Positions 8,066 to 16,185 of a stretch of 50,836 nt of DNA are shown piece by piece; the stretch's first letter is position 1, and each line of letters starts with the position of its first letter. Below the pieces are notes generated by a model. The model saw only the letters and a program-made list of their open reading frames with translations, was not told where the DNA came from and ran no database searches. The stretch lies in contig JAJTBZ010000045.1 in assembly GCA_021286645.1 (NCBI GenBank), forward strand, positions 1 through 50,836. The letters are read 5' to 3'. The position numbers and the translations under genes were made by a program. This DNA is from Ignavibacteria bacterium (GTDB lineage Bacteria; Bacteroidota; Ignavibacteria; Ignavibacteriales; Ignavibacteriaceae).

Positions 8066-9343
8066 TCAATTATTTTCTAATTTCTGTTTAATCGCACCCA
8101 GCAGATACATACTGCCGGTTACTACAAGGCAGTCATCAGCTGAAGCGGTACTCATAAATTCTTTTATTTTTGCTACCGGATCGGTGGTAATTTGGCAAGG
8201 AACGTTGTGCATTTTAAATACATCTGCAAGTTCATCCAACGGATATGCCCTGTCAAGTTCAATAGTTGTGACGTATATTTCTGTAAAATGGTTCCTTAAT
8301 AATTCCACCATCGCGGTAATATTTTTATCTCTCAGAGCAGTAAAGATCAATATCCTGTTAACATATTTCTTTCCCGACTCATTAAACTCATCGAGAAAAT
8401 TCGTTAAACCTTCTTCATTGTGCGCTGAATCAAAGATTATTGCCGGAGCAGTATGATACAGCTCAAAACGACCCTGAATGCGAGTATTCCGCACTACATT
8501 TTTAATCCCCCGTTCGAAAATTGACTGGTCGGGTTCATCGAGTACTTCATATGAAGTTAATACTGCAAGTGCAGCATTGCGTCTCTGATATTTCCCCCGC
8601 AATGGAGAATCTAATCTCTCGATATCCAGTTCTTCGGTATATAATTCAATGTGATTTTCTCGTTCAATAATGTAATCATCAACTTCAAATAATTCTGCAT
8701 TAACCGATTCACAATGTTTTCTGACTACCTGCATCGCTGTCTCCGGCAATCTGCCAATGAAAGCTTTTGAGCCTGGTTTAATAATCGCGGCCTTTTCTGC
8801 TGCAATTAGCTCAAGTGTTGCACCAAGATGTTCTGTATGCTCAAGTGAAATTGATGTAATAACAGAAGCAACAGGTTTAAGAACATTGGTGGCATCGAGT
8901 CGGCCGCCCAGGCCTGTTTCAATAACTGCATATTCTACATGTTTACTGCTAAAATATGCCAGGGCCATTGCAGTGGTTGCCTCAAAAAATGTCAGCCTTT
9001 TTTCGTGAATGAAATCACGATATTTTTGTACAAAACGAACAACGTAGTCATCATCAATATATTCACCAAGTGCCTGTATCCGTTCGTTAAAGCGGACGAA
9101 ATGGGGTGAAGTATAAAGCCCGACCGAAAATCCAGCTTCCATCAAAATACTTGCAGTAAATGACGAAGTACTACCTTTTCCGTTTGAGCCCGCGATATGA
9201 ATTGACTTGAAGTTTTTTTGCGGGTTTCCGAGGAGTTCCAGGAAGGACTGAATATTTTCTAAGCCCAGCTTAATACCAAATTTTTGAAGCGAATATAATT
9301 CTTCTATTTCAGGAATTATATTACCATACATTGTTTTTTCCAA
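8066..9343 (-). CDS. folC: Bifunctional folylpolyglutamate/dihydrofolate synthase
   Basis: FolC adds glutamate to dihydropteroate and to folates in an ATP-dependent, Mur-ligase-type reaction in the cytoplasm. The 425-aa length is right. The P-loop is HIAGSNGKGSTSS near 49-61, followed by SPHFVRFNERI near 80-90. TTAMALAYF and ETGLGGRLDATN near 130-150 are family motifs, and TSISLEHTEHLG contains the Mg-binding His. DSAHNEEG near 310 is the equivalent of the C-domain DGAHN. It is the first gene of a five-gene run (folC, rho, GWxTD, pdxA, methyltransferase), with 25 nt to rho. A start at the second Met (9331) is possible. Confidence 0.94.
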   Translation of the reverse strand: MEKTMYGNIIPEIEELYSLQKFGIKLGLENIQSFLELLGNPQKNFKSIHIAGSNGKGSTSSFTASILMEAGFSVGLYTSPHFVRFNERIQALGEYIDDDYVVRFVQKYRDFIHEKRLTFFEATTAMALAYFSSKHVEYAVIETGLGGRLDATNVLKPVASVITSISLEHTEHLGATLELIAAEKAAIIKPGSKAFIGRLPETAMQVVRKHCESVNAELFEVDDYIIERENHIELYTEELDIERLDSPLRGKYQRRNAALAVLTSYEVLDEPDQSIFERGIKNVVRNTRIQGRFELYHTAPAIIFDSAHNEEGLTNFLDEFNESGKKYVNRILIFTALRDKNITAMVELLRNHFTEIYVTTIELDRAYPLDELADVFKMHNVPCQITTDPVAKIKEFMSTASADDCLVVTGSMYLLGAIKQKLENN

Positions 9344-9772
9344 TTTAAATTCTGGAATATTCGTAAGAATAGTAATTTTGGCAATTTTAACCTGCCACTA
9401 CGCAACGACACAATTTGTAAGATTTCCGTAGACTACTGAACCAGTTTATAATCTGATTTAGATTGTAACCTCAAACGACTTTTTCCGGTAACACAATCAG
9501 CAGAGTTCATAACTTGGGGAATTCACCTGAAGTCGGTATATAAATTATCAAAGTTTCAATAAATAAAAAAATCCTGCGGCTAAAAAAAACAATTACGCCC
9601 GGGTTAATTCTATCAGCAAGCCAAACGGATAAGCCCCCACATGTTTCTGCTCTCCCCTAATTAAATCTATCCTCCCAAATCAGGAAAGGAGTAGGATAAT
9701 ATTACAATAATTTTATGAAAAAATGAAATACTCCACTTTGTTTTTTATAACAAAGTGGAGTAATAAATAGTT
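9344..9772. other. Intergenic region upstream of folC
   Basis: This 429-nt AT-rich gap presumably holds the folC operon promoter in the half next to 9343. Its other end holds the terminator of the amidase gene (9729-9762). No ORF of gene-like character, repeat array or RNA gene was seen. Confidence 0.5.
9729..9762 (-). terminator. Terminator of the alr-amidase operon
   Basis: Perfect 12-bp arms (9729-9740 and 9751-9762) with a 10-nt loop start 10 nt beyond the amidase stop. On the minus strand the stem is followed by a T-rich run (TTTCATTTTTTCAT). This is the clearest rho-independent terminator in the left half. Confidence 0.88.
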
Positions 9773-12316
9773 CTATTTTAGAAAGTTCATCTTACGAGTG
9801 ATAATTCCGGAAGGAGTCTGCAATTTGTAAAAATAGATACCGCTTGCAACATTTTTACCCATACGGGTAAAATCCAATTCTGTTCTATACGAACCTGCCT
9901 GCACAAACTGATTCACTAATACAGCAACTTCATTACCAAGTATATCATACACTCTTAATGAAACATTGCCGGCTGTGGGTACCGAGTATGCAATAATGGT
10001 TGAAGGATTAAATGGATTTGGATAATTCTGTTCAAGAACTAAATTCGTGGGTTTACCTGCCTGTGGGGCATTCTGAACACCATTTACATCACGCCACTGC
10101 AAATCATCAATGTAAATAGTTGTATTCACGGCACCAATGGAAGTTCGCCGAATTACAATGCTATGTAATATAATATCGCCGGTTGCAGTTATCTTTGAAA
10201 GAGGAACTTCAACTAACTTCCACCCTGTCCAGTTTATCGTATCGGCAGTAACCATGGCATTGGTAGAAGAATTGTAATAGAACCAATATTCAATAATGTT
10301 ATTACTACAATCGCCATGAATCCAGAAACCAACTTTGCGGTTAGAATTTGCAGGGAGGTTACCAACCACTGGTTTAGTGGCATTAAATTCACGACAAATT
10401 CCGTCGTTTCTTGTAAATATAACGGCTAATTTACCAGCCATTGAGCCATCAAACACTTCCTCATTTACAATAGAGAAACTTGAAGTAGAATCAACCCCGA
10501 CAGTACTTCCACTGTACGAAGGCTGTTTCCAATTTCCAATGGCCTCCATATTATCTACTACAGTACCGATTGTCTGAGCCTGATATGTTGCTCTAAACGG
10601 AATGATTTGATCTATTCCTAAAGTAGCACCAACTATACTCTTCAAACCTGCCTTCAGTAAAAACTTATACGACTTGCCTAAAGTAAGTTTATTTTTAGGA
10701 ACACAGATAATTGTACCTTTTCCGTTATTTTCAACATAAAACATATCCGTCAGCGATTGAACATTCCCTACAGAATCTGTTAAATAAACATTCCCGCTAA
10801 AACTGGATTCCATTAGAGGAGCATTGAAAGTTGCCATTAATTTAACTGAAGGACTAATATTCTGTGCACCGGCTGCCGGGTACGAACTAACAAAGCTGTA
10901 TGGACTACTGGTTCGGGTGACAAATGAAAATGTCTTTGCCGCGCGTAATGATATTCCATTATAATTTTTCGCTGATTGCGCAACACTTACCTGGTAAGTG
11001 GTACCAAGCGATAAGATTGACTTCGGTGTTAATGCTAAAGTACGATAATTATCCAACCATGTATAATTAAACTGCACCGAAGGAGTAATACTAATTGCAG
11101 GGATAGTTTCTGAGGGCTTCATGCGCTGGTTAAAAGTAATTTTAATTGTGCTGTTAGCCCAAACGGAATCTGACGGATTAGCCGGATCCCACGAAACAAT
11201 CGAGGGCGCGGCTGTATCTCCAGATACCAACTGCATATAAAAATCCCAGTCCCAGTTTGGACCCGGATCAGTATGGGAATTACAGGTAGCATCAATATTT
11301 GAATAATTTGATACCATGTAGTTTTTCCAGGCCGTATTAGTCCATTGATCGTGACCAATGATATGGTTACGATCTACCGGAATATTAAATTTCTGTACAA
11401 AGTGCTTGAATAATGCGGCTGAGGAAAGATACATTGCTTCAGTAAAGTATGCCGGATTATCTACATATCCCTCATGCTCTACACCGAGCATATACGGATT
11501 CCAGCAACGCACGTGCCATGCACGATCGCTTTCTTTAACTAATTGTGCTATATACCCATCAGAGCTACGAATTATGTAATGGGCACTAGCCTGCGCCGAA
11601 GGATTTTGAAGCCAAGAAAGAGAACCGGCAAAACCACCTTCGGTATCATGCACAACAGCAAATAATTGGTTAATACTTCCCGAGGTAAAATTTGGTGTTG
11701 AGCTCCATACCGCTGAAGGATAATCATCGGATTCAATATTTTTCAGCACGTTCGAAGGTCTTACCTTTTCGCTAAATGCATTCATATTAATTTCAGGATG
11801 AGCCATAATTTCGGCTCCATCCATACTCACACCTTTTTCGAGAACTGCAAAACAGTCAAAGGAGTAAAATTCTTTTATATCGGCCTGTGGAATGCCTGAG
11901 TATTCTTCAAGAACGGCTTTCCAAGCATTAAGGTCAGAGGTTTTAATACCTTTTTTCGAAGCAAGCGAGGATAAATAGGCAGCACCTGCAGCAATGTTAT
12001 CCTGATAATTATTAATTACGTCGAATACTGATTTTCCAATCAGATCAGCACCTGTTTTTAATGAATAACCAAACCAGTCATCATTACGCAAACCCATAAC
12101 GCCATAGCTATTAGGTTTTCCGTTATGACCGGTGGTTTCAGTAGGAACGTGGTGATAGAAGTGGCTTTCGGCCCATGCCACAGATTTTAGGATATCAACG
12201 GGGATATTGTAAATACGGGCACAGCGTTCTAATTCATTATTAACTTGAGCAAATTTCTGAGCGAAGGAAAAATTTGCAGCAAGAAGGAGCACGAGAACAA
12301 ATATGTATTTTTTCAT
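9773..12316 (-). CDS. T9SS-exported N-acetylmuramoyl-L-alanine amidase with lysozyme-like N-domain
   Basis: This 847-aa modular secreted protein probably cuts peptidoglycan. In order: a signal peptide (1-19), a lytic-transglycosylase-like region (about 30-130; IPVDILKSVAWAESHF places a candidate catalytic Glu at E50), an Amidase_2/PGRP-type Zn amidase (about 215-345; H223, H268 and H322), two bacterial Ig-like (Big_5) domains (about 370-575), a carbohydrate-binding-like jelly-roll segment (about 590-745), and the T9SS sorting module (NYPNPFNPST to the C-terminal KMNFLK). It is the last gene of the alr-manC-RpiB operon, 17 nt after the RpiB-like gene, with a strong terminator just beyond. A secreted protein with two wall-cutting domains could serve wall turnover or attack on other cells; the sequence does not decide. 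Confidence 0.87.
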   Translation of the reverse strand: MKKYIFVLVLLLAANFSFAQKFAQVNNELERCARIYNIPVDILKSVAWAESHFYHHVPTETTGHNGKPNSYGVMGLRNDDWFGYSLKTGADLIGKSVFDVINNYQDNIAAGAAYLSSLASKKGIKTSDLNAWKAVLEEYSGIPQADIKEFYSFDCFAVLEKGVSMDGAEIMAHPEINMNAFSEKVRPSNVLKNIESDDYPSAVWSSTPNFTSGSINQLFAVVHDTEGGFAGSLSWLQNPSAQASAHYIIRSSDGYIAQLVKESDRAWHVRCWNPYMLGVEHEGYVDNPAYFTEAMYLSSAALFKHFVQKFNIPVDRNHIIGHDQWTNTAWKNYMVSNYSNIDATCNSHTDPGPNWDWDFYMQLVSGDTAAPSIVSWDPANPSDSVWANSTIKITFNQRMKPSETIPAISITPSVQFNYTWLDNYRTLALTPKSILSLGTTYQVSVAQSAKNYNGISLRAAKTFSFVTRTSSPYSFVSSYPAAGAQNISPSVKLMATFNAPLMESSFSGNVYLTDSVGNVQSLTDMFYVENNGKGTIICVPKNKLTLGKSYKFLLKAGLKSIVGATLGIDQIIPFRATYQAQTIGTVVDNMEAIGNWKQPSYSGSTVGVDSTSSFSIVNEEVFDGSMAGKLAVIFTRNDGICREFNATKPVVGNLPANSNRKVGFWIHGDCSNNIIEYWFYYNSSTNAMVTADTINWTGWKLVEVPLSKITATGDIILHSIVIRRTSIGAVNTTIYIDDLQWRDVNGVQNAPQAGKPTNLVLEQNYPNPFNPSTIIAYSVPTAGNVSLRVYDILGNEVAVLVNQFVQAGSYRTELDFTRMGKNVASGIYFYKLQTPSGIITRKMNFLK

Positions 12317-12333
12317 AGTACTTAGAGAGCTAT

Positions 12334-12960
12334 TTATTTTTCTAATAAGTGGATTTTGTCTAGCCTCTTTTGATGTCTCCCCCCTTCAAAAGCAGTTGTT
12401 AGAAACGTATGCAGAATACTCTTTATCGTTTCTATTCCAAGCGTTTTTGCGCCTAACACAGCTACATTTGCATTATTATGTGAACGGGCACTTTTTGCCG
12501 AAAACTCGTTGTATAGAGTTACGGCGCGAATACCCTTAAGTTTATTAGCCGTAATGGCTGAAGGAATACCTGTTGCATCGAATAATAGTGCAAGCTCAAT
12601 TTCCTTTTTCTGCACTTTTTGTGCTGCCGCTATGGCAAAATCCGGATAATCACAGGATTCTTCCGAATAACAGCCAATATCAGTAACAATAAAACCTTCC
12701 TTTTGCAGATAACCGATGATCTCTTTTTTTACGGAAAAACCTGTATGGTCAGATCCCACAACGATTGACTTAAATTGATAGTCGTTAACCGAAGAAACAG
12801 GTCGTGTAGTCTGTGTCGTGCCATCGGATATCATTATTCCCGCAATTTTAATCCTGTCTAAAGCCAAAGGTGTTAAAACCATATCCTTTTCTTTAACGAA
12901 TATAGTTGATCCTGATTTTAACAGGTTAAGTATGTCTTGTTCGGTAATTAGTTTTTTCAT
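12334..12960 (-). CDS. RpiB/LacAB-fold protein with N-terminal extension and altered active site
   Basis: Residues 64-208 align well with ribose-5-phosphate isomerase B: VGSDHTGFSVK (68-78), EESCDYPDFA (100-109), ITANKLKGIRAV (136-147), SHNNANVAVLG and FEGGRHQKRLDKI. The catalytic segment differs. Where E. coli RpiB has CGTGVGIS, this protein has DATGIPSA, so the catalytic Cys66 becomes D128 and the phosphate-binding loop is changed. The first 63 residues are an extra domain (ITEQDILNLLKSG, then TPLALDRIK) that reminds me of short N-terminal motifs on microcompartment-associated enzymes, though no microcompartment genes are here. It lies between manC (13-nt gap) and the amidase (17-nt gap). 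It may be a different sugar-phosphate isomerase or a non-catalytic relative. Confidence 0.8.
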   Translation of the reverse strand: MKKLITEQDILNLLKSGSTIFVKEKDMVLTPLALDRIKIAGIMISDGTTQTTRPVSSVNDYQFKSIVVGSDHTGFSVKKEIIGYLQKEGFIVTDIGCYSEESCDYPDFAIAAAQKVQKKEIELALLFDATGIPSAITANKLKGIRAVTLYNEFSAKSARSHNNANVAVLGAKTLGIETIKSILHTFLTTAFEGGRHQKRLDKIHLLEK

Positions 12961-12973
12961 AAAGCAGCACGTA

Positions 12974-14041
12974 TTATAATAATTCAGGTTTATGAATAGT
13001 TTTTATATGATCAACAATTTTTTTCACGTTCTGTGACAGATCACGCCTGCAAACCAACAAGGCATCCCCTGTATCGATAACTATTACATTATCTACACCT
13101 ATAAGAGCGGTGAATTTTCCGGGTGCATACACATAACTATCACGAGACATATCAGCAAAGGTATCACTGGTAAACGCATTACCGCTTTCATCCTTCTGCG
13201 CCAATTGATAAACCTCTTCCCAACTACCAACATCGCTCCAACGGAATTGAGATTTCACGAGAAAAACACGTTTACTTTTTTCCATAACTCCATAATCTAT
13301 GGAGATACTTTTTATTTGCTCGTAAATTAACGAGAGTGTTGAAGGATATTCCGGTGTATTAACAGAAGCGTCAATTTGTTGAAGGGAGAAATTCAATTCC
13401 GGCATGTGCATGGCAAATTCTTCAAAAATCGTATCAACACGCCAAATGAACATTCCGGAATTCCACATAAAATCACCGCTGTCTAAAAACCGCATTGCCG
13501 TAGCGTAATTAGGTTTTTCGGCAAAACTTGCAACCTGAAACACATTTTCGTTTACTTCTTTATCCACGATTTGAATATAACCGTATCCTGTCTCAGGACG
13601 AGTTGGAGGAATGCCAATAGTAACCAATTTTTTCTTTTCATAAGCAAATTCAATTGCTTGTTGTAAATTCTTATGAAAAAGATCTTCGTCATAAATCAGG
13701 TGGTCCGCTGGTAGAACAATAGTAACAGCCTGAGGATCAACCTTCCTGATAAATAAAGATGCAAGTCCAATACACGCAGCCGTATTACGGCCAAAAGGCT
13801 CTTCGAGAAAATTTCCCGAAGGTATATCGGGAAGTTGCTTCATCATTTCATCCTTCTGGATGACGTTGGTAACTATATAAATATTTTGTAATGGAACTGT
13901 TTTTTGAATACGTTTTATTGTAGCCTGAATTATCGTGTCTTCACCGAAGATATTAAGCAACTGTTTAGGGGATTTTTCTCTGCTTCTCGGCCAAAACCTC
14001 GATCCAATGCCACCTGCCATAATTATAGCAAAAACGTTCAT
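12974..14041 (-). CDS. manC: Mannose-1-phosphate guanylyltransferase
   Basis: The enzyme makes GDP-mannose from GTP and mannose-1-phosphate, supplying mannose- or fucose-type sugars to cell-surface glycans. The 355-aa length fits the single-domain form without a C-terminal isomerase. The nucleotidyltransferase signature is IMAGGIGSRFWPRSR (7-21) with SPKQLL. EPFGRNTAACIG (about 81-92), LPADHLI (about 113-119), AEKPN and MWNSGMFIW (about 193-201) are all family motifs, as is RWSDVGSWEEV near 268. It overlaps the unknown 289-aa gene by 4 nt (ATGA). GDP-mannose synthesis beside alanine racemase and an amidase suggests an envelope-building operon. Confidence 0.93.
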   Translation of the reverse strand: MNVFAIIMAGGIGSRFWPRSREKSPKQLLNIFGEDTIIQATIKRIQKTVPLQNIYIVTNVIQKDEMMKQLPDIPSGNFLEEPFGRNTAACIGLASLFIRKVDPQAVTIVLPADHLIYDEDLFHKNLQQAIEFAYEKKKLVTIGIPPTRPETGYGYIQIVDKEVNENVFQVASFAEKPNYATAMRFLDSGDFMWNSGMFIWRVDTIFEEFAMHMPELNFSLQQIDASVNTPEYPSTLSLIYEQIKSISIDYGVMEKSKRVFLVKSQFRWSDVGSWEEVYQLAQKDESGNAFTSDTFADMSRDSYVYAPGKFTALIGVDNVIVIDTGDALLVCRRDLSQNVKKIVDHIKTIHKPELL

Positions 14042-14907
14042 GCAATTTCCTTTACTTTAAACGATTTTATCTTATTATTAAATTCTTCAGCTCTGTTGAG
14101 GTAGAGCGATATATCAACTTCTTTTCCTTTTACCAACGCAACAATAACTATTAAACATGAGCGCAAAGCTTCTACTATTTCCTTACCGGGCATTATCTCA
14201 CGATTCTTGAGTAAGATTAATCCCTTAGCCACTATCCTGTGCATATTCGCTATTATCTCTGTGCCAAACTTCGCTGAAAGCTCAGCGTTACCTTTCATTA
14301 CTTTTGCGAATTGAATAAATTCATCGGGATGTACTTCGCCTTTTTGAGCTTTCTTGAAGAGATTGTCGAGGGGTTTGATGGGACGCATGATAGCTGCTTC
14401 ATAGTTCTGGAACAACATATCATCGGGCGCGGCTTCATCTTCGAATATGTATTTCTCTTTCGATTTTTCGCTTTCTGTTAACTGATCTTCGGCCTGGGCA
14501 GGTTCCTCTGGTTTAGCGGGTGTTGAGGCGGCTTCCTGTAAAGCTTGCGCTGCTGCACGGATTTCATCCAGTTTGTGCATCGCATTCTTTACATCCTGCA
14601 TGTTGACGCTTTCAATAAACTGCCCGATATCTTTAATGAGCAAAGAACAATGTTCTTTGAATTTTTCTGAGAAGCCCAGAAAATCGATTTTATCCTGATA
14701 CAAATATTGTAAAATTTCAGAAAAACGAATAGCAAGCCTGGAAAACTCCGTAACTTTTTTCATATACTTCACTTCATCTTCAATAGACGAAGTATGAAGG
14801 ATCAATTCACGAAGCATCCCAACAATCTCAATTTTCTCCGAACTGAGTCGGAGATTATTGCTGGACATGCTGACGACCTGAGCAAGGTATTGTTTAACGA
14901 GATCCAT
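14038..14907 (-). CDS. Unknown 289-aa helical protein
   Basis: I do not recognise this protein. There is no signal peptide or membrane segment, so it is probably cytoplasmic. Residues 1-120 and 170-289 look all-helical, separated by a low-complexity linker (about 125-165) rich in Pro, Ala and Glu (TPAKPEEPAQAEDQLTE). The two helical halves might be independent modules. It is coupled to manC by a 4-nt overlap and follows alr by 6 nt, so it is made with wall and sugar-nucleotide enzymes. Helical proteins with acidic linkers often act as adaptors or regulators; that is only a guess. Confidence 0.7.
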   Translation of the reverse strand: MDLVKQYLAQVVSMSSNNLRLSSEKIEIVGMLRELILHTSSIEDEVKYMKKVTEFSRLAIRFSEILQYLYQDKIDFLGFSEKFKEHCSLLIKDIGQFIESVNMQDVKNAMHKLDEIRAAAQALQEAASTPAKPEEPAQAEDQLTESEKSKEKYIFEDEAAPDDMLFQNYEAAIMRPIKPLDNLFKKAQKGEVHPDEFIQFAKVMKGNAELSAKFGTEIIANMHRIVAKGLILLKNREIMPGKEIVEALRSCLIVIVALVKGKEVDISLYLNRAEEFNNKIKSFKVKEIA

Positions 14908-14913
14908 GCGTGT

Positions 14914-16032
14914 TTATTGTATAAATGCCTTTGGCAAACGTTTATTATTATTGAGTAAACAAGTTATTTCATATGGTATTGTGTCAACCAACCGGGACCA
15001 ATCCCATGCATCGATGCACATATTGCCATTATTCCCAATTAGAGTAACTGTATCACCTACCTGTACATCGTCATTACCAATATCAATCAGAATCCGATCC
15101 ATGGTAACCCGGCCCACCTGCTTGTATGCTTTTCCATTTATAAGCACATGCATTTTATTGGAAAGAGCTCGAGGGACTCCATCGGCATATCCAATCGGTA
15201 CCGAGGCAATTCGTGTAGCAGCTTTTGTATAATAGGTTCTGGAATAACTAATTGGAGAATTCTGCTCAATTTCTTTAATCGATTCAACAACCGAAATTAG
15301 CTCCAAAGCCGGTTTTATTTTCTGCTCCTGCAGCAATTGATACGCCGGATAGTACCCATATAAAGATATACCGGCACGAACAGCGTCGAAGTATGCATCT
15401 TTGAATAACCAGATTCCACCGGAATTTGCCGCGTGTTTTATCCCGGTATCAATGCCTGCTGAATCCAATTCTGAAAAGACTTTTTCCAACCGCTCACGCT
15501 GAAACCGGGTATACTCTCCATCCGGATTATCCGAATCAGAAAAATGAGTATAAATTCCACCCAAGTGAATTTTTTTGTTTTCTGATAACGATTTTATAAA
15601 CCCGACTGCCTGTTCGGCTTGTATTCCCAAGCGGTTCATACCGGAATCTATCTTTACGTGAACATTCACGTGTTCAGAACCGGAAACGGCATTTGAAATG
15701 CATTCGATATGCCAGGGAGTACTAACACTGGCAATTAATCCATAATCGACTATTTCTTTCACGTTATCTTTATGCACAGGTTCAAAAACCAATACCCGGG
15801 CATGAGGAAAACTGCGTTTTAGCTCAACTGCTTCTTCACAGAAGGCAACCGCATAAAGCAAGGGCTTTTCGCCTGCACATTGTTCAAGAGCTGCAACCGT
15901 CTGAAGCATACCATGCCCATAGGCATCTGCTTTTACAACCGGTATCACCCGTGCAGGACTTACCTGTTCCCTGATCGTATTATAATTATGTACTATATTA
16001 GCTAAGTTTATCTGTGTACGACTTAATCGCAT
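14914..16032 (-). CDS. alr: Alanine racemase
   Basis: Alr is the PLP enzyme that makes D-alanine for peptidoglycan. The PLP-binding Lys is in PVVKADAYGHG near residue 35. THFSDSDNPDGEYT, HAANSGG and DAVRAGISLYGYYP follow in the expected order. SYSRTYYTKAATRIASVPIG contains the second catalytic Tyr region, followed by YADGVPR. VTMDRILIDIG is the conserved MD-x motif of the C-terminal domain. I start it at the ATG at 16032 (MRLSRTQI), which gives 372 aa. A longer reading from a TTG at 16083 would add 17 residues with no family match. It is the first gene of the operon leading to manC and the amidase. Confidence 0.94.
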   Translation of the reverse strand: MRLSRTQINLANIVHNYNTIREQVSPARVIPVVKADAYGHGMLQTVAALEQCAGEKPLLYAVAFCEEAVELKRSFPHARVLVFEPVHKDNVKEIVDYGLIASVSTPWHIECISNAVSGSEHVNVHVKIDSGMNRLGIQAEQAVGFIKSLSENKKIHLGGIYTHFSDSDNPDGEYTRFQRERLEKVFSELDSAGIDTGIKHAANSGGIWLFKDAYFDAVRAGISLYGYYPAYQLLQEQKIKPALELISVVESIKEIEQNSPISYSRTYYTKAATRIASVPIGYADGVPRALSNKMHVLINGKAYKQVGRVTMDRILIDIGNDDVQVGDTVTLIGNNGNMCIDAWDWSRLVDTIPYEITCLLNNNKRLPKAFIQ

Positions 16033-16133
16033 CGAATCAATATTGTTATTTCTCTTGTGAAAGATAAGAATTTCTCTACACAATTATGCTAAATTTCATG
16101 CAACTTTATTAAACTAAATACTTTACAAGCAAA

Positions 16134-16158
16134 AAGGGAGCATTTTTTGTGCTCCCTT
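16134..16158 (-). terminator. Terminator of the C1 peptidase gene
   Basis: Nine-bp arms (16134-16142 and 16150-16158) with a 7-nt loop lie 27 nt past the peptidase stop. The stem has a GC-rich core, and a T run follows on the minus strand. Confidence 0.82.
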
Positions 16159-16185
16159 CCTACGAAAAATGAATATCAGTTTCTA

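Noticed and set aside
12303-12539. 78-codon plus-strand ORF across the RpiB/amidase junction.
   Set aside because: Overlaps two well-supported minus-strand genes and lacks any recognised motif.
16033-16083. A longer alanine racemase start at a TTG (16083).
   Set aside because: The added 17 residues do not look like the family and the ATG at 16032 gives the expected MRLSRTQI start.
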